NCBI RefSeq assembly: GCF_001939045.1
Contig: NZ_MKIM01000026.1
Span: forward strand, 88,017 to 152,016
Length of the DNA stretch: 64,000 nucleotides
Reading direction: 5' to 3'
DNA from: Rhizobium oryziradicis
GTDB lineage: Bacteria > Pseudomonadota > Alphaproteobacteria > Rhizobiales > Rhizobiaceae
Positions 35,600 through 43,486 of the stretch are shown here, piece by piece. The stretch's first letter is position 1; each line of letters opens with the position of its first letter. The notes beneath the pieces were generated by a model. The model did not search any database, had not been told where the DNA came from, and saw nothing but the letters and a program-made list of their open reading frames with translations. The position numbers were made by a program, and so were the translations under genes.

Positions 35600-35628
35600 G
35601 ATGAATGATTTATATTTACGCGATGAAT
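35600..35628. promoter_or_regulatory. Candidate LysR binding region in the divergent promoter
   Basis: GATGAAT occurs at 35600-35606 and again at 35622-35628, a direct repeat offset by 22 bases (two helical turns). It lies within the 186-base gap between the divergently transcribed hydrolase and LysR genes, just ahead of the LysR ribosome site GGAGGAG. Spacing suits binding by a LysR dimer pair; the assignment is positional. Confidence 0.35.
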
Positions 35629-35644
35629 ACCTGGGAGGAGATTT

Positions 35645-36586
35645 ATGCGCTTCAAGAATCTTGATCTGAACTTGTTGGCGGCGCTTGATACGCTGATCCG
35701 TGTCCGCAATGTGAGCCGTGCTGCCGAGGAAATGTTCATCACGCAGTCAGCGATGAGCAATGCGCTCGGGCGACTGCGGGACTATTTTGACGATCCGCTT
35801 CTCATCCAGGTCGGCCGGTCCATGGAACTGTCGCCGTTGGCCGCGTCCCTTGAACAGGCTGTGCGCGATATCATCGTGCGCATCGAGGCTGCCGTCGTTT
35901 CAACCCCGTCATTCTCTCCTGAGGTTTCGAACCGGAGCTTCAGTTTCATCGTGTCCGACTACACCGTCCTCACAATCATGCCGCCTTTTCTCCAGCGTCT
36001 GGAAAAAATGGCTCCCGCCATCCAGATTGAATTCAAGCCACAACAGAACCATCCGCATTTGCTGCTGGAACGCGGCGAGGCTGACTTGCTGATTGCGCCT
36101 GAGGTGTTCTGTTCCACCAATCATCCGATGGAACCATTGCTGGAAGACCGGCTATGTTGCGTCGTTGATGCGGATGGGCCTTTCTCTACCGGTGTGATAT
36201 CGCAGGCCGACTTTCTCTCCGCGGGCCATATCGTCATGCAGCCGCCGAATGGCGGCGATAGCTTCGCCCAACGCGCCTTCGATCATCTCGGTATCAAGCT
36301 CAGGATCGAAGTAACGACCTATTTCTTCACCTCGCTTCCGCTGCTTGTTCGCGGAAGTCGAAGGATCGGTCTGGTGCAACAGAGTTTGGCGCACGTGCTG
36401 TCGAAAATTGATGGCATCAAGATTGTGGAGCCGCCGTATCCTTTGCCCGCCCTGCGGCAGTCGCTTCAGTGGCACAGTTATCGCACCCGCGATCCGGCCC
36501 TCTCGTGGATTCGTGAGCAGATCCATGAGACGGTCCGCGCAATTGCTGACGGGAGCGCTGTGCAGAGCCCGGCTTCTGTGACCTGA
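35645..36586 (+). CDS. LysR family transcriptional regulator of the catabolic cluster (NodD-like)
   Basis: 313 residues starting MRFKNLDLNLLAALDTLIRV, the typical NodD-type LysR start. The HTH lies in residues 20-42 (NVSRAAEEMFITQSAMSNAL) and the effector-binding domain follows from about 90. A strong ribosome site GGAGGAG precedes the ATG. It is divergent from the alpha/beta hydrolase gene across a promoter region with a direct repeat, and upstream of the outer-membrane channel gene. It probably activates the catabolic genes in response to an aromatic inducer (inference). Confidence 0.92.
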   Translation: MRFKNLDLNLLAALDTLIRVRNVSRAAEEMFITQSAMSNALGRLRDYFDDPLLIQVGRSMELSPLAASLEQAVRDIIVRIEAAVVSTPSFSPEVSNRSFSFIVSDYTVLTIMPPFLQRLEKMAPAIQIEFKPQQNHPHLLLERGEADLLIAPEVFCSTNHPMEPLLEDRLCCVVDADGPFSTGVISQADFLSAGHIVMQPPNGGDSFAQRAFDHLGIKLRIEVTTYFFTSLPLLVRGSRRIGLVQQSLAHVLSKIDGIKIVEPPYPLPALRQSLQWHSYRTRDPALSWIREQIHETVRAIADGSAVQSPASVT

Positions 36587-36665
36587 CAAATACGCTCCCC
36601 CTCACGTATTTATTTTGCGAATAGCTCCTATTGCCAATGACCATTTTACATTTGTCAAGCGGCGG

Positions 36666-36681
36666 CTTAGTTCGGACTAAG
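36666..36681. promoter_or_regulatory. Inverted repeat upstream of the outer-membrane channel gene
   Basis: CTTAGT-TCGG-ACTAAG is a perfect 6-base inverted repeat with a 4-base spacer, about 180 bases upstream of the channel gene and 80 bases after the LysR stop. It could be an operator or a weak terminator of the LysR transcript. The rest of the 277-base gap shows no gene. Confidence 0.3.
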
Positions 36682-36863
36682 GACGGTATCGGGTTTCTCA
36701 GAAAGATCTCGATCTGCCGGCGGTGAGGTGGCCGCCAAGGGGGAATAACAACAGACAATCTGGATGACCAGGCCCGCTGACTGCGAGGATGAGGTCCCGT
36801 GCGCGTTTGCGAGCGGACTCGCTGGTGGGATCCTGGTCTTTGTTCATGTGAGGAGGATGGAGA

Positions 36864-37751
36864 ATGAAATTCAGGACGTTCGGACTTGTCGCGGCGCTCG
36901 CGGTGACCGCGCTCTGTCAGGCACAGGCAGCCGAAAACGGCAACACGCAATACTCACCGGGATCAGCACAATTTTTTGCTGCGGGCATTCCTCCCTACCC
37001 CGGTCTCTACTTCCTTTCCCAGACAAATTATTTCTCTGCCGACAGGACCAATGACTCGAACGGCAACAGGGTGCCAATTGATTTCAATGTCAAGGCATTG
37101 GCGGAAACCATGCGCTTTCTCTATGTCAGCGACATCGAAATCGGAGGCGCTCAGCTTTGGGGGCAGGTCGTCGTTCCCCTCGTTCATCTGAACCTGTCTG
37201 TGCCGTTCGGTAGCGACACCGCCTTTGGACTTGCCGATATGACCACGACCTTAGGCTTGGTGTGGCACACCGATAGAAACAATTCTTTCGTGTTCGGTGT
37301 GGATCTGGCAATGCCAACCGGCAGGTACAGCCCCTCCGACATCGCCAATATCGGCAACAACCACTGGTCCGTTCAGCCGACCGTCGGCTATCACTATTCG
37401 GACCCGCAGGGACTGGAACTTGCAACGACGGCCCGTTTGATCTTCAACACGGAGAACCATGATACCGACTACACGAATGGTACGGAATTCGTGCTGGATT
37501 ATGCAGTCGGCTGGAACCTGGACAAGTGGCGCATTGGTGCTGTGGGATACTATCTTCAACAGATCTCGGATGACCGTGGCCCAGGGGTTGCGGCCGATGG
37601 GCATCGCGGCAGAGGTTTTGCCCTTGGTCCATCGCTCACCTATTCCTTCAATCCGGGCTTGCAGGTCAGCGCGTCCTGGCAGCATGACATCGTGGCAGAA
37701 AACCGCCCGCAAGGCGATTCGGTGTGGGTCAACTTCGCCACAAAGTTCTGA
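36864..37751 (+). CDS. Outer-membrane channel protein, phenol-degradation MetA/SphA type
   Basis: 295 residues with a clear signal peptide (about 1-22, cleaved after AQA) and an alternating beta-strand pattern ending in Phe (FATKF), as in outer-membrane barrels. The start YSPGSAQFFAAGIPPYPGLY and strands such as FGLADMTTTLGLVWH match the MetA-pathway phenol degradation family (PF13557). These often accompany meta-cleavage operons and are thought to import aromatic substrates across the outer membrane. It lies next to the LysR gene and ends before a strong terminator, so it closes the catabolic region. Confidence 0.85.
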   Translation: MKFRTFGLVAALAVTALCQAQAAENGNTQYSPGSAQFFAAGIPPYPGLYFLSQTNYFSADRTNDSNGNRVPIDFNVKALAETMRFLYVSDIEIGGAQLWGQVVVPLVHLNLSVPFGSDTAFGLADMTTTLGLVWHTDRNNSFVFGVDLAMPTGRYSPSDIANIGNNHWSVQPTVGYHYSDPQGLELATTARLIFNTENHDTDYTNGTEFVLDYAVGWNLDKWRIGAVGYYLQQISDDRGPGVAADGHRGRGFALGPSLTYSFNPGLQVSASWQHDIVAENRPQGDSVWVNFATKF

Positions 37752-37791
37752 GGGCCGGGTGAAGGTCCGCTCGACCATTGATTAATGTGGC

Positions 37792-37832
37792 AGGCGCTTG
37801 ATGATCTCAATCATCAAGCGCCTGATGTTTTT
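37792..37832 (+). terminator. Rho-independent terminator of the channel gene
   Basis: Stem arms of 15 bases, beginning CAGGCGCTTGATGAT and ending in the complementary CAAGCGCCTG, enclose a CTCA loop. The stem is followed by ATGTTTTT. It is a textbook intrinsic terminator 40 bases after the channel gene stop. The ~230 bases after it hold no recognisable gene. Confidence 0.9.
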
Positions 37833-38063
37833 CAGTGTTTGAGATTGTCTTTGCGGGAAAAGTGCCCGGTCATTTCATCCCCTCTCGATACCCGAAAAGC
37901 AGCGGTCAAACGATTGTGCAATGCTGGCCACACCATTTACCAAACCACTTGCCTCACCAGTTGCCTCACAAGTTGCCATGCCGGATTGACTTTCGGGCCG
38001 GTTGACACGTATTGCCGTCAGGCGAAAACACTGGCCTCTTTTTCCATGTCTCAAGGTATAAAC

Positions 38064-38171
38064 AATGCGATATAGGGGGCTTGACCTCAATCTTCTGGTG
38101 GCTCTCGACGCTTTGTTGCGCACGCAGAACGTTTCGCGGGTGCCTGATGCCATCAATATTACCCAGCTGAC
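38064..38171 (+). pseudogene. LysR regulator N-terminal remnant
   Basis: MRYRGLDLNLLVALDALLRT and the following QNVSRVPDAINITQL are a NodD-type LysR start, similar to the intact regulator at 35645. Shortly after the first HTH helix the sequence switches to an unrelated Fic-family frame. Only ~35 codons survive. Confidence 0.75.
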
Positions 38172-38492
38172 TGGATCATTTTCTTTTCAGAAACGATCCT
38201 GGATGCTCAACGAGCGACGCTTGAGCGCATAGATTTCTTCATTCAGAAGGCGAAATTTTACGACCGGTTTCGAGGCCAACTGAACGAGCGACAGGAAAAG
38301 GTAGTCGCGCGCATCTTCAAGGAAGGCACGGCGGGCTTCAAGGGTGGGCTAAGCGCCGAAAACTACATCTCTATCACAAGCACATCTCGCGCTACAGCGA
38401 CACGCGACCTCCAGCAGTTGGTGGAGATCGGTGCATTTACGCGCGGCGGGGAACGTCGGCATACCCGCTACTCTCTTTCGCTGCAGAGATAG
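38172..38492 (+). pseudogene. Fic family protein C-terminal fragment (winged-helix part)
   Basis: In the frame starting WIIFFSETILDAQRATLERI, about 106 codons run to a TAG at 38490-38492. They contain FFIQKAKFYDRFRGQLNERQ, then KVVARIFKEG and the winged-helix SENYISITSTSRATATRDLQ-like segment (AENYISITSTSRATATRDL) ending GGERRHTRYSL. This is the C-terminal helix and winged helix of DUF4172-type Fic proteins. The FIC catalytic core (HPFxDGNGR) is missing. It is fused to the LysR remnant by a deletion. Confidence 0.7.
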
Positions 38493-38565
38493 TCTGCTGC
38501 CAATCTAATGAACTTCACCGAAATCATTATCTATGTGTACTATGGTTCGTTCCTTTCAAGAGCAG

Positions 38566-39762
38566 TCAGCCCCTCATGCGAGACGCGGTGGCGAGTGCGG
38601 AGAGAGTAGCTATGCCTGCAATGGCGAAGGTCAGGCTCATTCCCGAGGCAATTGCTGAGACCGACGCGTGCGCGATATCTGTTGTCCCGACGCCGAAGGC
38701 AAAGAGCATCCCCATGAGTGATGCTCCAGCAATCAGCCCGGCATTGCGCGATAGTCCCAAAAGGCCGGAGACCGTGCCGCGACGGTCCTTGGCCACATCT
38801 GCTAGGGCTGCGGTGTTGTTCGCCGCCTGAAATAGCTGGTAGCCCGGTGTCAGGACGATTATGGAGAAAACGTAACCGGCGACACCGATCATGTTCGGCA
38901 CGAATGCCAGCATAAATGTGCCGGTGGCTAGCAGGGCAAGGCCGATGGTCAGCGTCCGGCTGCTCCCCCAGGCATCGACCAGCCGGCCGGCGGGAACGCC
39001 GCTGAAGATCGAGATGACCGGACCGATCGCCATCACCAAGCCGACGAGCGACATGGGAAGCTCCAGCGCGAGGGTGAGGTAATAAGGGCCCACCAACAAA
39101 GTCGTCATCATGGTTCCAGCGACGATCACGTTCACGGTGAGATTAAGCAAGAGGCTCCTGTTCACGACTGTCCAAAGGCTTGGCGGCTTGGCATGATTTC
39201 CACCAGCATCTCGCGGAAGGAACAACACCACCAAGATCAGCGCCAAGATCGCAATTGGCATCTGTATCCAGAATATTCCTCGCCAGCCCAAGAGTGGGAT
39301 CAGCAGCCCGCCGAGCGATGGGCCAAGTGCGGTCCCAATGGCCGAGACAGTGCCCAGCGCGCCCATCGCTCGTCCCACGGAGGATTCATCAGCGATCTGC
39401 CGCATCAGCGCCATGGAGAGCGTCATCAGAAACGCTGCGCCAGCACCCTGAAGTCCCCGAGCCAAGATGAGCATAAAAAGGCTAGGCGCGATGCCACATA
39501 ACAAGGTGGCGACCATGAACAGCACCAGGCCGATCACAAACATCACCTTCATACCATAGCGGTCAGCGAGACGACCGGCGATGACGACCGTCATCGTTAA
39601 AGTAACGAGATATGCCACAATGACAGCTTGGACCTCTGGAAGAGGTGAAGCGAAGGCTTGGGTCAACTCTGGCAGCGCAATGTTGGCGATACTGGTCCCG
39701 AGGGAGGCGAGGCCCATGGCCAGTGATAGGGCAAAGGTGATGCCGGTCCACTTGCTCTTCAT
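38566..39762 (-). CDS. MFS drug transporter (DHA1/DHA2 type)
   Basis: About 398 residues from ATG 39762, or about 405 from a TTG at 39783 that has a better GAGGAA ribosome site. Twelve predicted helices, with motif A-like GRLADRYGMKVMF in loop 2-3 and motif C-like GPSLGGLLIPLLGW in helix 5, as in proton-antiport drug exporters. Divergent from a MerR-type gene across a promoter with a MerR-style palindrome, suggesting inducible export of a toxic compound. Confidence 0.9.
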   Translation of the reverse strand: MKSKWTGITFALSLAMGLASLGTSIANIALPELTQAFASPLPEVQAVIVAYLVTLTMTVVIAGRLADRYGMKVMFVIGLVLFMVATLLCGIAPSLFMLILARGLQGAGAAFLMTLSMALMRQIADESSVGRAMGALGTVSAIGTALGPSLGGLLIPLLGWRGIFWIQMPIAILALILVVLFLPRDAGGNHAKPPSLWTVVNRSLLLNLTVNVIVAGTMMTTLLVGPYYLTLALELPMSLVGLVMAIGPVISIFSGVPAGRLVDAWGSSRTLTIGLALLATGTFMLAFVPNMIGVAGYVFSIIVLTPGYQLFQAANNTAALADVAKDRRGTVSGLLGLSRNAGLIAGASLMGMLFAFGVGTTDIAHASVSAIASGMSLTFAIAGIATLSALATASRMRG

Positions 39763-39828
39763 GCGGGGTGATCTGTGGTTCAAGGTCGTTTCCTCTTGTC
39801 GAAATGTCAACTAAGGAGCAAGCTGCCA

Positions 39829-39846
39829 CTTCAAGTCAGGTTGAGG
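39829..39846. promoter_or_regulatory. MerR-type operator between MFS and MerR genes
   Basis: CTTCAAGTCAGGTTGAGG is an 18-base imperfect palindrome like the SoxR/MerR-class box (CCTCAAGT..ACTTGAGG). On the minus strand it directly follows a TTGACC -35-like hexamer, the arrangement in which MerR regulators bind the overlong spacer. It lies 6 bases upstream of the MerR start. Confidence 0.55.
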
Positions 39847-39852
39847 TCAAGC

Positions 39853-40302
39853 ATGAAATTTCTAGATATCGGTGAGGTCGCGGCTCGCACGGGGATCAAG
39901 CCGTCGGCATTGCGATACTACGAGGAGGTAGGGCTCATCTCCTCGGTATCGCGGCACGGCTTGCGCCGGCAGTTCCCACCCGAAGTTCTGCTTCAGCTCC
40001 AAGTCATCACGATGGGAAAATCGGCTGGTTTCTCGCTGGAAGAGATTGCCGGCATGTTCGGTCGCAACGGGTTGCCGGACCTGCCCCGCGATGTGCTGCG
40101 CCACAAGGCCGAGCAGATCGATCGGCAGATTGGTCAGTTGAAGGCATTGCGCGAGACGCTCCGTCATATCGCCGACTGCCCCGCGCCATCGCACATGGAG
40201 TGCCCCACGTTCCGGCGGCTGGTCCACCTCGCCCTCAAGCGCGACGGAACGGGTCAGCGGGGGGCAACCAGAAAGATGAAGGCTGAGCGATGTGATCCGT
40301 GA
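39853..40302 (+). CDS. MerR family transcriptional regulator
   Basis: 149 residues from ATG 39853; an open extension to 39775 would run through the operator. N-terminal MerR HTH and wing (FLDIGEVAARTGIKPSALRY and YEEVGLISSVSRHGLRRQF) are followed by a long coiled-coil dimerisation helix (about 75-110). A Cys-rich turn (DCPAPSHMEC) could bind an effector, but it is not the SoxR iron-sulphur motif. Likely controls the divergent MFS exporter and itself. Confidence 0.9.
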   Translation: MKFLDIGEVAARTGIKPSALRYYEEVGLISSVSRHGLRRQFPPEVLLQLQVITMGKSAGFSLEEIAGMFGRNGLPDLPRDVLRHKAEQIDRQIGQLKALRETLRHIADCPAPSHMECPTFRRLVHLALKRDGTGQRGATRKMKAERCDP

Positions 40303-40534
40303 CATTTAAAAGATGACCGTTCGTCGGCTGAAGGGTTAGCCAAAACGCTAACGCGTCGATCACGCCTGATGTTTTGATCCGCTTCCTAGGGCATTCCCTT
40401 CAAACACGTGCTTTGAAACGGCCAAACGCTCGCTTGAGGCAGTCATGCTTCATGTGGCACGCGATCATGCTCCACCTTGCCTCCGGGAATGGTCAGCAAC
40501 GATGCCGGCGACGTCCGCCAATGCTTTGAACACG

Positions 40535-41212
40535 TCAGGTCCTTTCCGCAGCGCACAAACTGCTCCCAGAATTTTTGCTTCTGTCATCGTCTGCGGAGCT
40601 CAGATAGCCAACACACATCCGGATGACCTGTTCGCGGATCGCGACCTGTTCATGAGCCGGCAGTTTCCGTTCGAAGACGTTCCGCACAGTTCCGAATATG
40701 ACTGAAAGCAGAGTGGCTTTAACCAAGTGGATATCGGCGCAGTTTACGATTGGAGCGCTCTCCAGCATTGCGCCTGTCGCAGCGTCCATGCGTCTGGCAA
40801 AAGCGTCAATCAGCGCCTCGTTGTCCAGTTCGACCGCCGAACTGTAGAGTGCGCGCGTGACCTCACTCCGCTCCGTCTTCGCCTCCCAATAGCCGGTGAC
40901 CAGTGCCGCAATCATGTCCGGTATCGACTTGCCATGGTGATCGAGGCAGACCTTCTCCATTCGCTCGGCCAGACGGTCGAGATAGCGTTCGTTCAGCGCA
41001 TAGAGCAAGGCCTGCTTGTGCGGAAAATACTGGTACATCGTGCCGACGGACACGCCAGCCCGTTCGGCGACACGGGTCGTGGTGAGTCGATGGGTTCCGC
41101 TCTTCAGCAAAACCTGAATGGTCGCCTCGAAAATCGTGTCAATGGTCGATGCTGAGCGAGCCTGGCGCGGCATTTTGCGGGCTTTGAGATGTCGAGGGGG
41201 TGAAACGTCCAT
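40535..41212 (-). CDS. TetR family transcriptional regulator
   Basis: About 225 residues from ATG 41212. N-terminal HTH ATIQVLLKSGTHRLTTTRVA followed by the ERAGVSVGTMYQYFPHKQAL recognition helix and signature is classical TetR. The C-terminal helical domain binds an unknown ligand. It is divergent from an SDR gene with a 72-base gap holding direct repeats, so it probably represses that gene. Confidence 0.9.
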   Translation of the reverse strand: MDVSPPRHLKARKMPRQARSASTIDTIFEATIQVLLKSGTHRLTTTRVAERAGVSVGTMYQYFPHKQALLYALNERYLDRLAERMEKVCLDHHGKSIPDMIAALVTGYWEAKTERSEVTRALYSSAVELDNEALIDAFARRMDAATGAMLESAPIVNCADIHLVKATLLSVIFGTVRNVFERKLPAHEQVAIREQVIRMCVGYLSSADDDRSKNSGSSLCAAERT

Positions 41213-41233
41213 ATGCGAATCCAAAATGCGAAT
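41213..41233. promoter_or_regulatory. Direct repeat in the TetR/SDR divergent promoter
   Basis: ATGCGAAT occurs at 41213-41220 and 41226-41233, a 13-base period, immediately upstream of the TetR start. TetR operators are usually palindromic, so this is only a candidate control element. Confidence 0.25.
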
Positions 41234-41284
41234 GATCCTTCATATATTGGCTGAGGTGTTTCTCCAACATTCGAAGGACATGTA

Positions 41285-42016
41285 ATGAACGACAAAACCA
41301 AGATTGCTCTCGTCACCGGCGCTAACAAGGGCATTGGTCGCGAGATCGCCCGCCAACTCGCCGAGGCCGGCGTCACCGTTATCATGGGAGCCCGCGACCT
41401 CAAGCGGGGGCAGGCCGCAGCCCGCGAGTTTGCCGGAGCGGGATTAGCCGTGGAGGCAATGGAAATCGACCTCCACAGGCAGGACACAATCGACGCGGCT
41501 GCCCAAGCCATTTCCGGCAAATATGGTCGCCTCGACATTCTCGTCAACAATGCGGGCATCATTGATGCCGAAGACGGACCGCCCACCAAGGCAACGGCAG
41601 CGTCGGTCAAACGGCTCATGGAGACGAACTTCATCGGGACGCTCTGCGTGACGCAAACCATGCTTCCGCTGCTGTTTCAGTCCAAAGCAGGTCGCATTGT
41701 GAACCTGTCGACCACCCTTGGATCCCTGAGCGTGAACGGAGATCCAACGTCGCCCTATTACGAGGCGCGCCTCATCGGCTACAATGCCTCCAAGGCCGCT
41801 CTCAACATGTTGACGGTGCAACTGGCGGCAGAGCTGAAGGGGACCTCGATCGTCGTGAACTCGGTGGCTCCGGGCTATGTGAAAACCGATCTGACGGGAG
41901 GCAATGGCTACATGACCCCGGCCGAAGGCGCACGCCTGCCCGTTCAATATGCCTTGCTCGGGGAGGATGCCGTCTCGGGACGCTTTGTCGAACCGCAGGG
42001 TGCCGTCGCCTGGTGA
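41285..42016 (+). CDS. SDR family oxidoreductase (carbonyl reductase-like)
   Basis: 243 residues. Cofactor loop TGANKGIG at 11-18, NNAG near 88-91, Ser142, and the YxxxK pair at Tyr166/Lys170 (YNASK). The LxxxMxxNFIGTLCVTQ and PGYVKTDLTGGNG segments match carbonyl-reductase-like SDRs common in plants and bacteria. It is divergent from a TetR gene, its likely regulator. Substrate unknown. Confidence 0.9.
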   Translation: MNDKTKIALVTGANKGIGREIARQLAEAGVTVIMGARDLKRGQAAAREFAGAGLAVEAMEIDLHRQDTIDAAAQAISGKYGRLDILVNNAGIIDAEDGPPTKATAASVKRLMETNFIGTLCVTQTMLPLLFQSKAGRIVNLSTTLGSLSVNGDPTSPYYEARLIGYNASKAALNMLTVQLAAELKGTSIVVNSVAPGYVKTDLTGGNGYMTPAEGARLPVQYALLGEDAVSGRFVEPQGAVAW

Positions 42017-42069
42017 CGCCGATATTCCACCATGGGCACCATGCCTGCCCATGGTGAAGACCCTGGAGT

Positions 42070-42714
42070 TCAAGATGCCTCCGTCAGCATTTTGAGGAAG
42101 GCGCGCACCGCCGGGTTTGTCCGGCGGCTTTCCGGCCAGACGGCCGTGATGTTGTGGCGTTCTACCGCGAACTCGGCAAGAATTGCAACCAGCTCTCCTC
42201 GCTTGACCCAAGGCACCCCCATGAAGCTGGTAGCCATTCCGATACCGGCCCCCGCCGCAAGGGTCGAGAGCACGGCTTCGCTCGCATCGACCACGATTGC
42301 AGATTGCGGGACGATCTCGATCTCGCGTTCACCGATGCGAAACGGCCAACGGAACAGTTGACCGCTGCTTTGATAGCGCAGGTTGACCGTCTCGTGTGTC
42401 TGCAGTTCATCGGGATGAGCGGGTGCACCTTTCGTGGCTAAGTAATCTGGTGAGGCATAACAGCAGAGCCGGTAGGGCGAAAGCTTCCGCGGCAAGAGAC
42501 GCGAGTCGGGCAGGCCACCGATGCGTATGGCAATATCGATCCCCTCCTCGATCAGATCCGTCCGCTGATCGCTGAGTCTCAGATCGATCGCAACCTTTGG
42601 ATTTTGCGCGCGAAAGCGCGGCACAAACGGTGCTATGACATGCAGTCCGATCGGAAACGAGGCTGCAATGCGCAGGGTGCCGACCGGCTCGGACCGGGTG
42701 GCCTTGTCCGATGT
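42070..42714 (-). pseudogene. LysR regulator lacking its DNA-binding domain
   Basis: The frame holds an intact LysR effector-binding domain ([20 protein letters not shown] to the C-terminal FLKMLTEAS), but the first ~85 residues including the HTH are missing. The 5' side is fused at about 42715 to the middle of an oxidoreductase gene. Regulators of this subtype (LysR with [20 protein letters not shown]) normally have ~300 residues. It is convergent with the SDR gene. Confidence 0.8.
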
Positions 42715-43131
42715 TACGCAGGCCGGCATAGGCTGTGAAGCCCGTCATGCCCAGAACGCCCAGCGCGGTCGAGATCGGAGCAACGGTGGGATCAATCTGT
42801 CGCAAATCGCTTCCATCTGAGATGGCATGGCTATGCCAGCCCGAGTAGGCGACGACAATCTCGCCCTCCTTCCAGTTCGGATGGTGTGACGTCTTGATCC
42901 TTCCCACCGTGGAACCGACCATCACGCTGCCGATCTCGATCGGGTCCGCGTAGGATTGGGCGTCGCTCATGCGCCCCGCATGTAGGGGTCGAGCGAAAGG
43001 TAGATGGTTTCGAGCAGAACCTCGCCATCGCGGGGCTCCGGCATCTTCGTTTCTTCGGTGCTGAAATCGGTTTGCTGTGGCCGACCAACCAGCCTTACTG
43101 CTAGCACGATCCTTTTATTCAATTCTGTCAT
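42715..43131 (-). pseudogene. NADP-dependent (CurA-like MDR) oxidoreductase, frameshifted and 3'-truncated
   Basis: From ATG 43131 the N-terminus MTELNKRIVLAVRLVGRPQQ leads to LETIYLSLDPYMRG. One extra G near 42969 then shifts the frame; the next frame continues RMSDAQSYADPIEIGSVMVG through the [15 protein letters not shown] segment of the family. The gene stops at the junction with the LysR piece, losing the nucleotide-binding half (~200 residues). Two lesions make it certainly non-functional. Confidence 0.78.
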
Positions 43132-43486
43132 CACTTGATCCTCTAGCTGCGTTGACGGATGCGAAGCAGATGCATGTAGCAGATGAGGATGCACCGCAGC
43201 TGCTCGCAAACGTGTGGATCGTATCGTCCTGCGGGGCGGGATGTCTCAGCCTGCAGGAGGTGTCGAGCATGATTCACGCGACACGCCGAAGCCAGTCGAT
43301 CGAATCCGTTCAAGGCAAGAGAATGGGTCCGAAACTGCGGCAAAGCCGAAGAAGCGAGGCACACGGGGCACCGGAAATATATAAAAGAAATGGCACTGCC
43401 AGAAACCGGTCACAATGCAAACAAGCTTCGCTCCGATGATTGACGTGTAGATCGTCATGGTTGCCGACGAAGGACAGTGAAAATTG
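43132..43486. other. Gene-free stretch
   Basis: About 355 bases between the broken oxidoreductase and the NarR-type gene. No reading frame resembles a protein I know and no tRNA or strong hairpin is seen. It presumably held the oxidoreductase promoter. Confidence 0.5.

Noticed and set aside
31055..37751. Catabolic cluster as a known nicotine pathway
   Set aside because: The hydrolase and monooxygenase resemble nicotine enzymes only at family level. No nicotine dehydrogenase, amine oxidase or maleamate amidase gene is present.
39853..40302. MerR protein as SoxR itself
   Set aside because: The C-terminus lacks the SoxR cysteine cluster; only the operator is SoxR-like.
43132..43486. Possible gene in the gap before narR
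   Set aside because: Frames on both strands lack a ribosome site and any recognisable motif.
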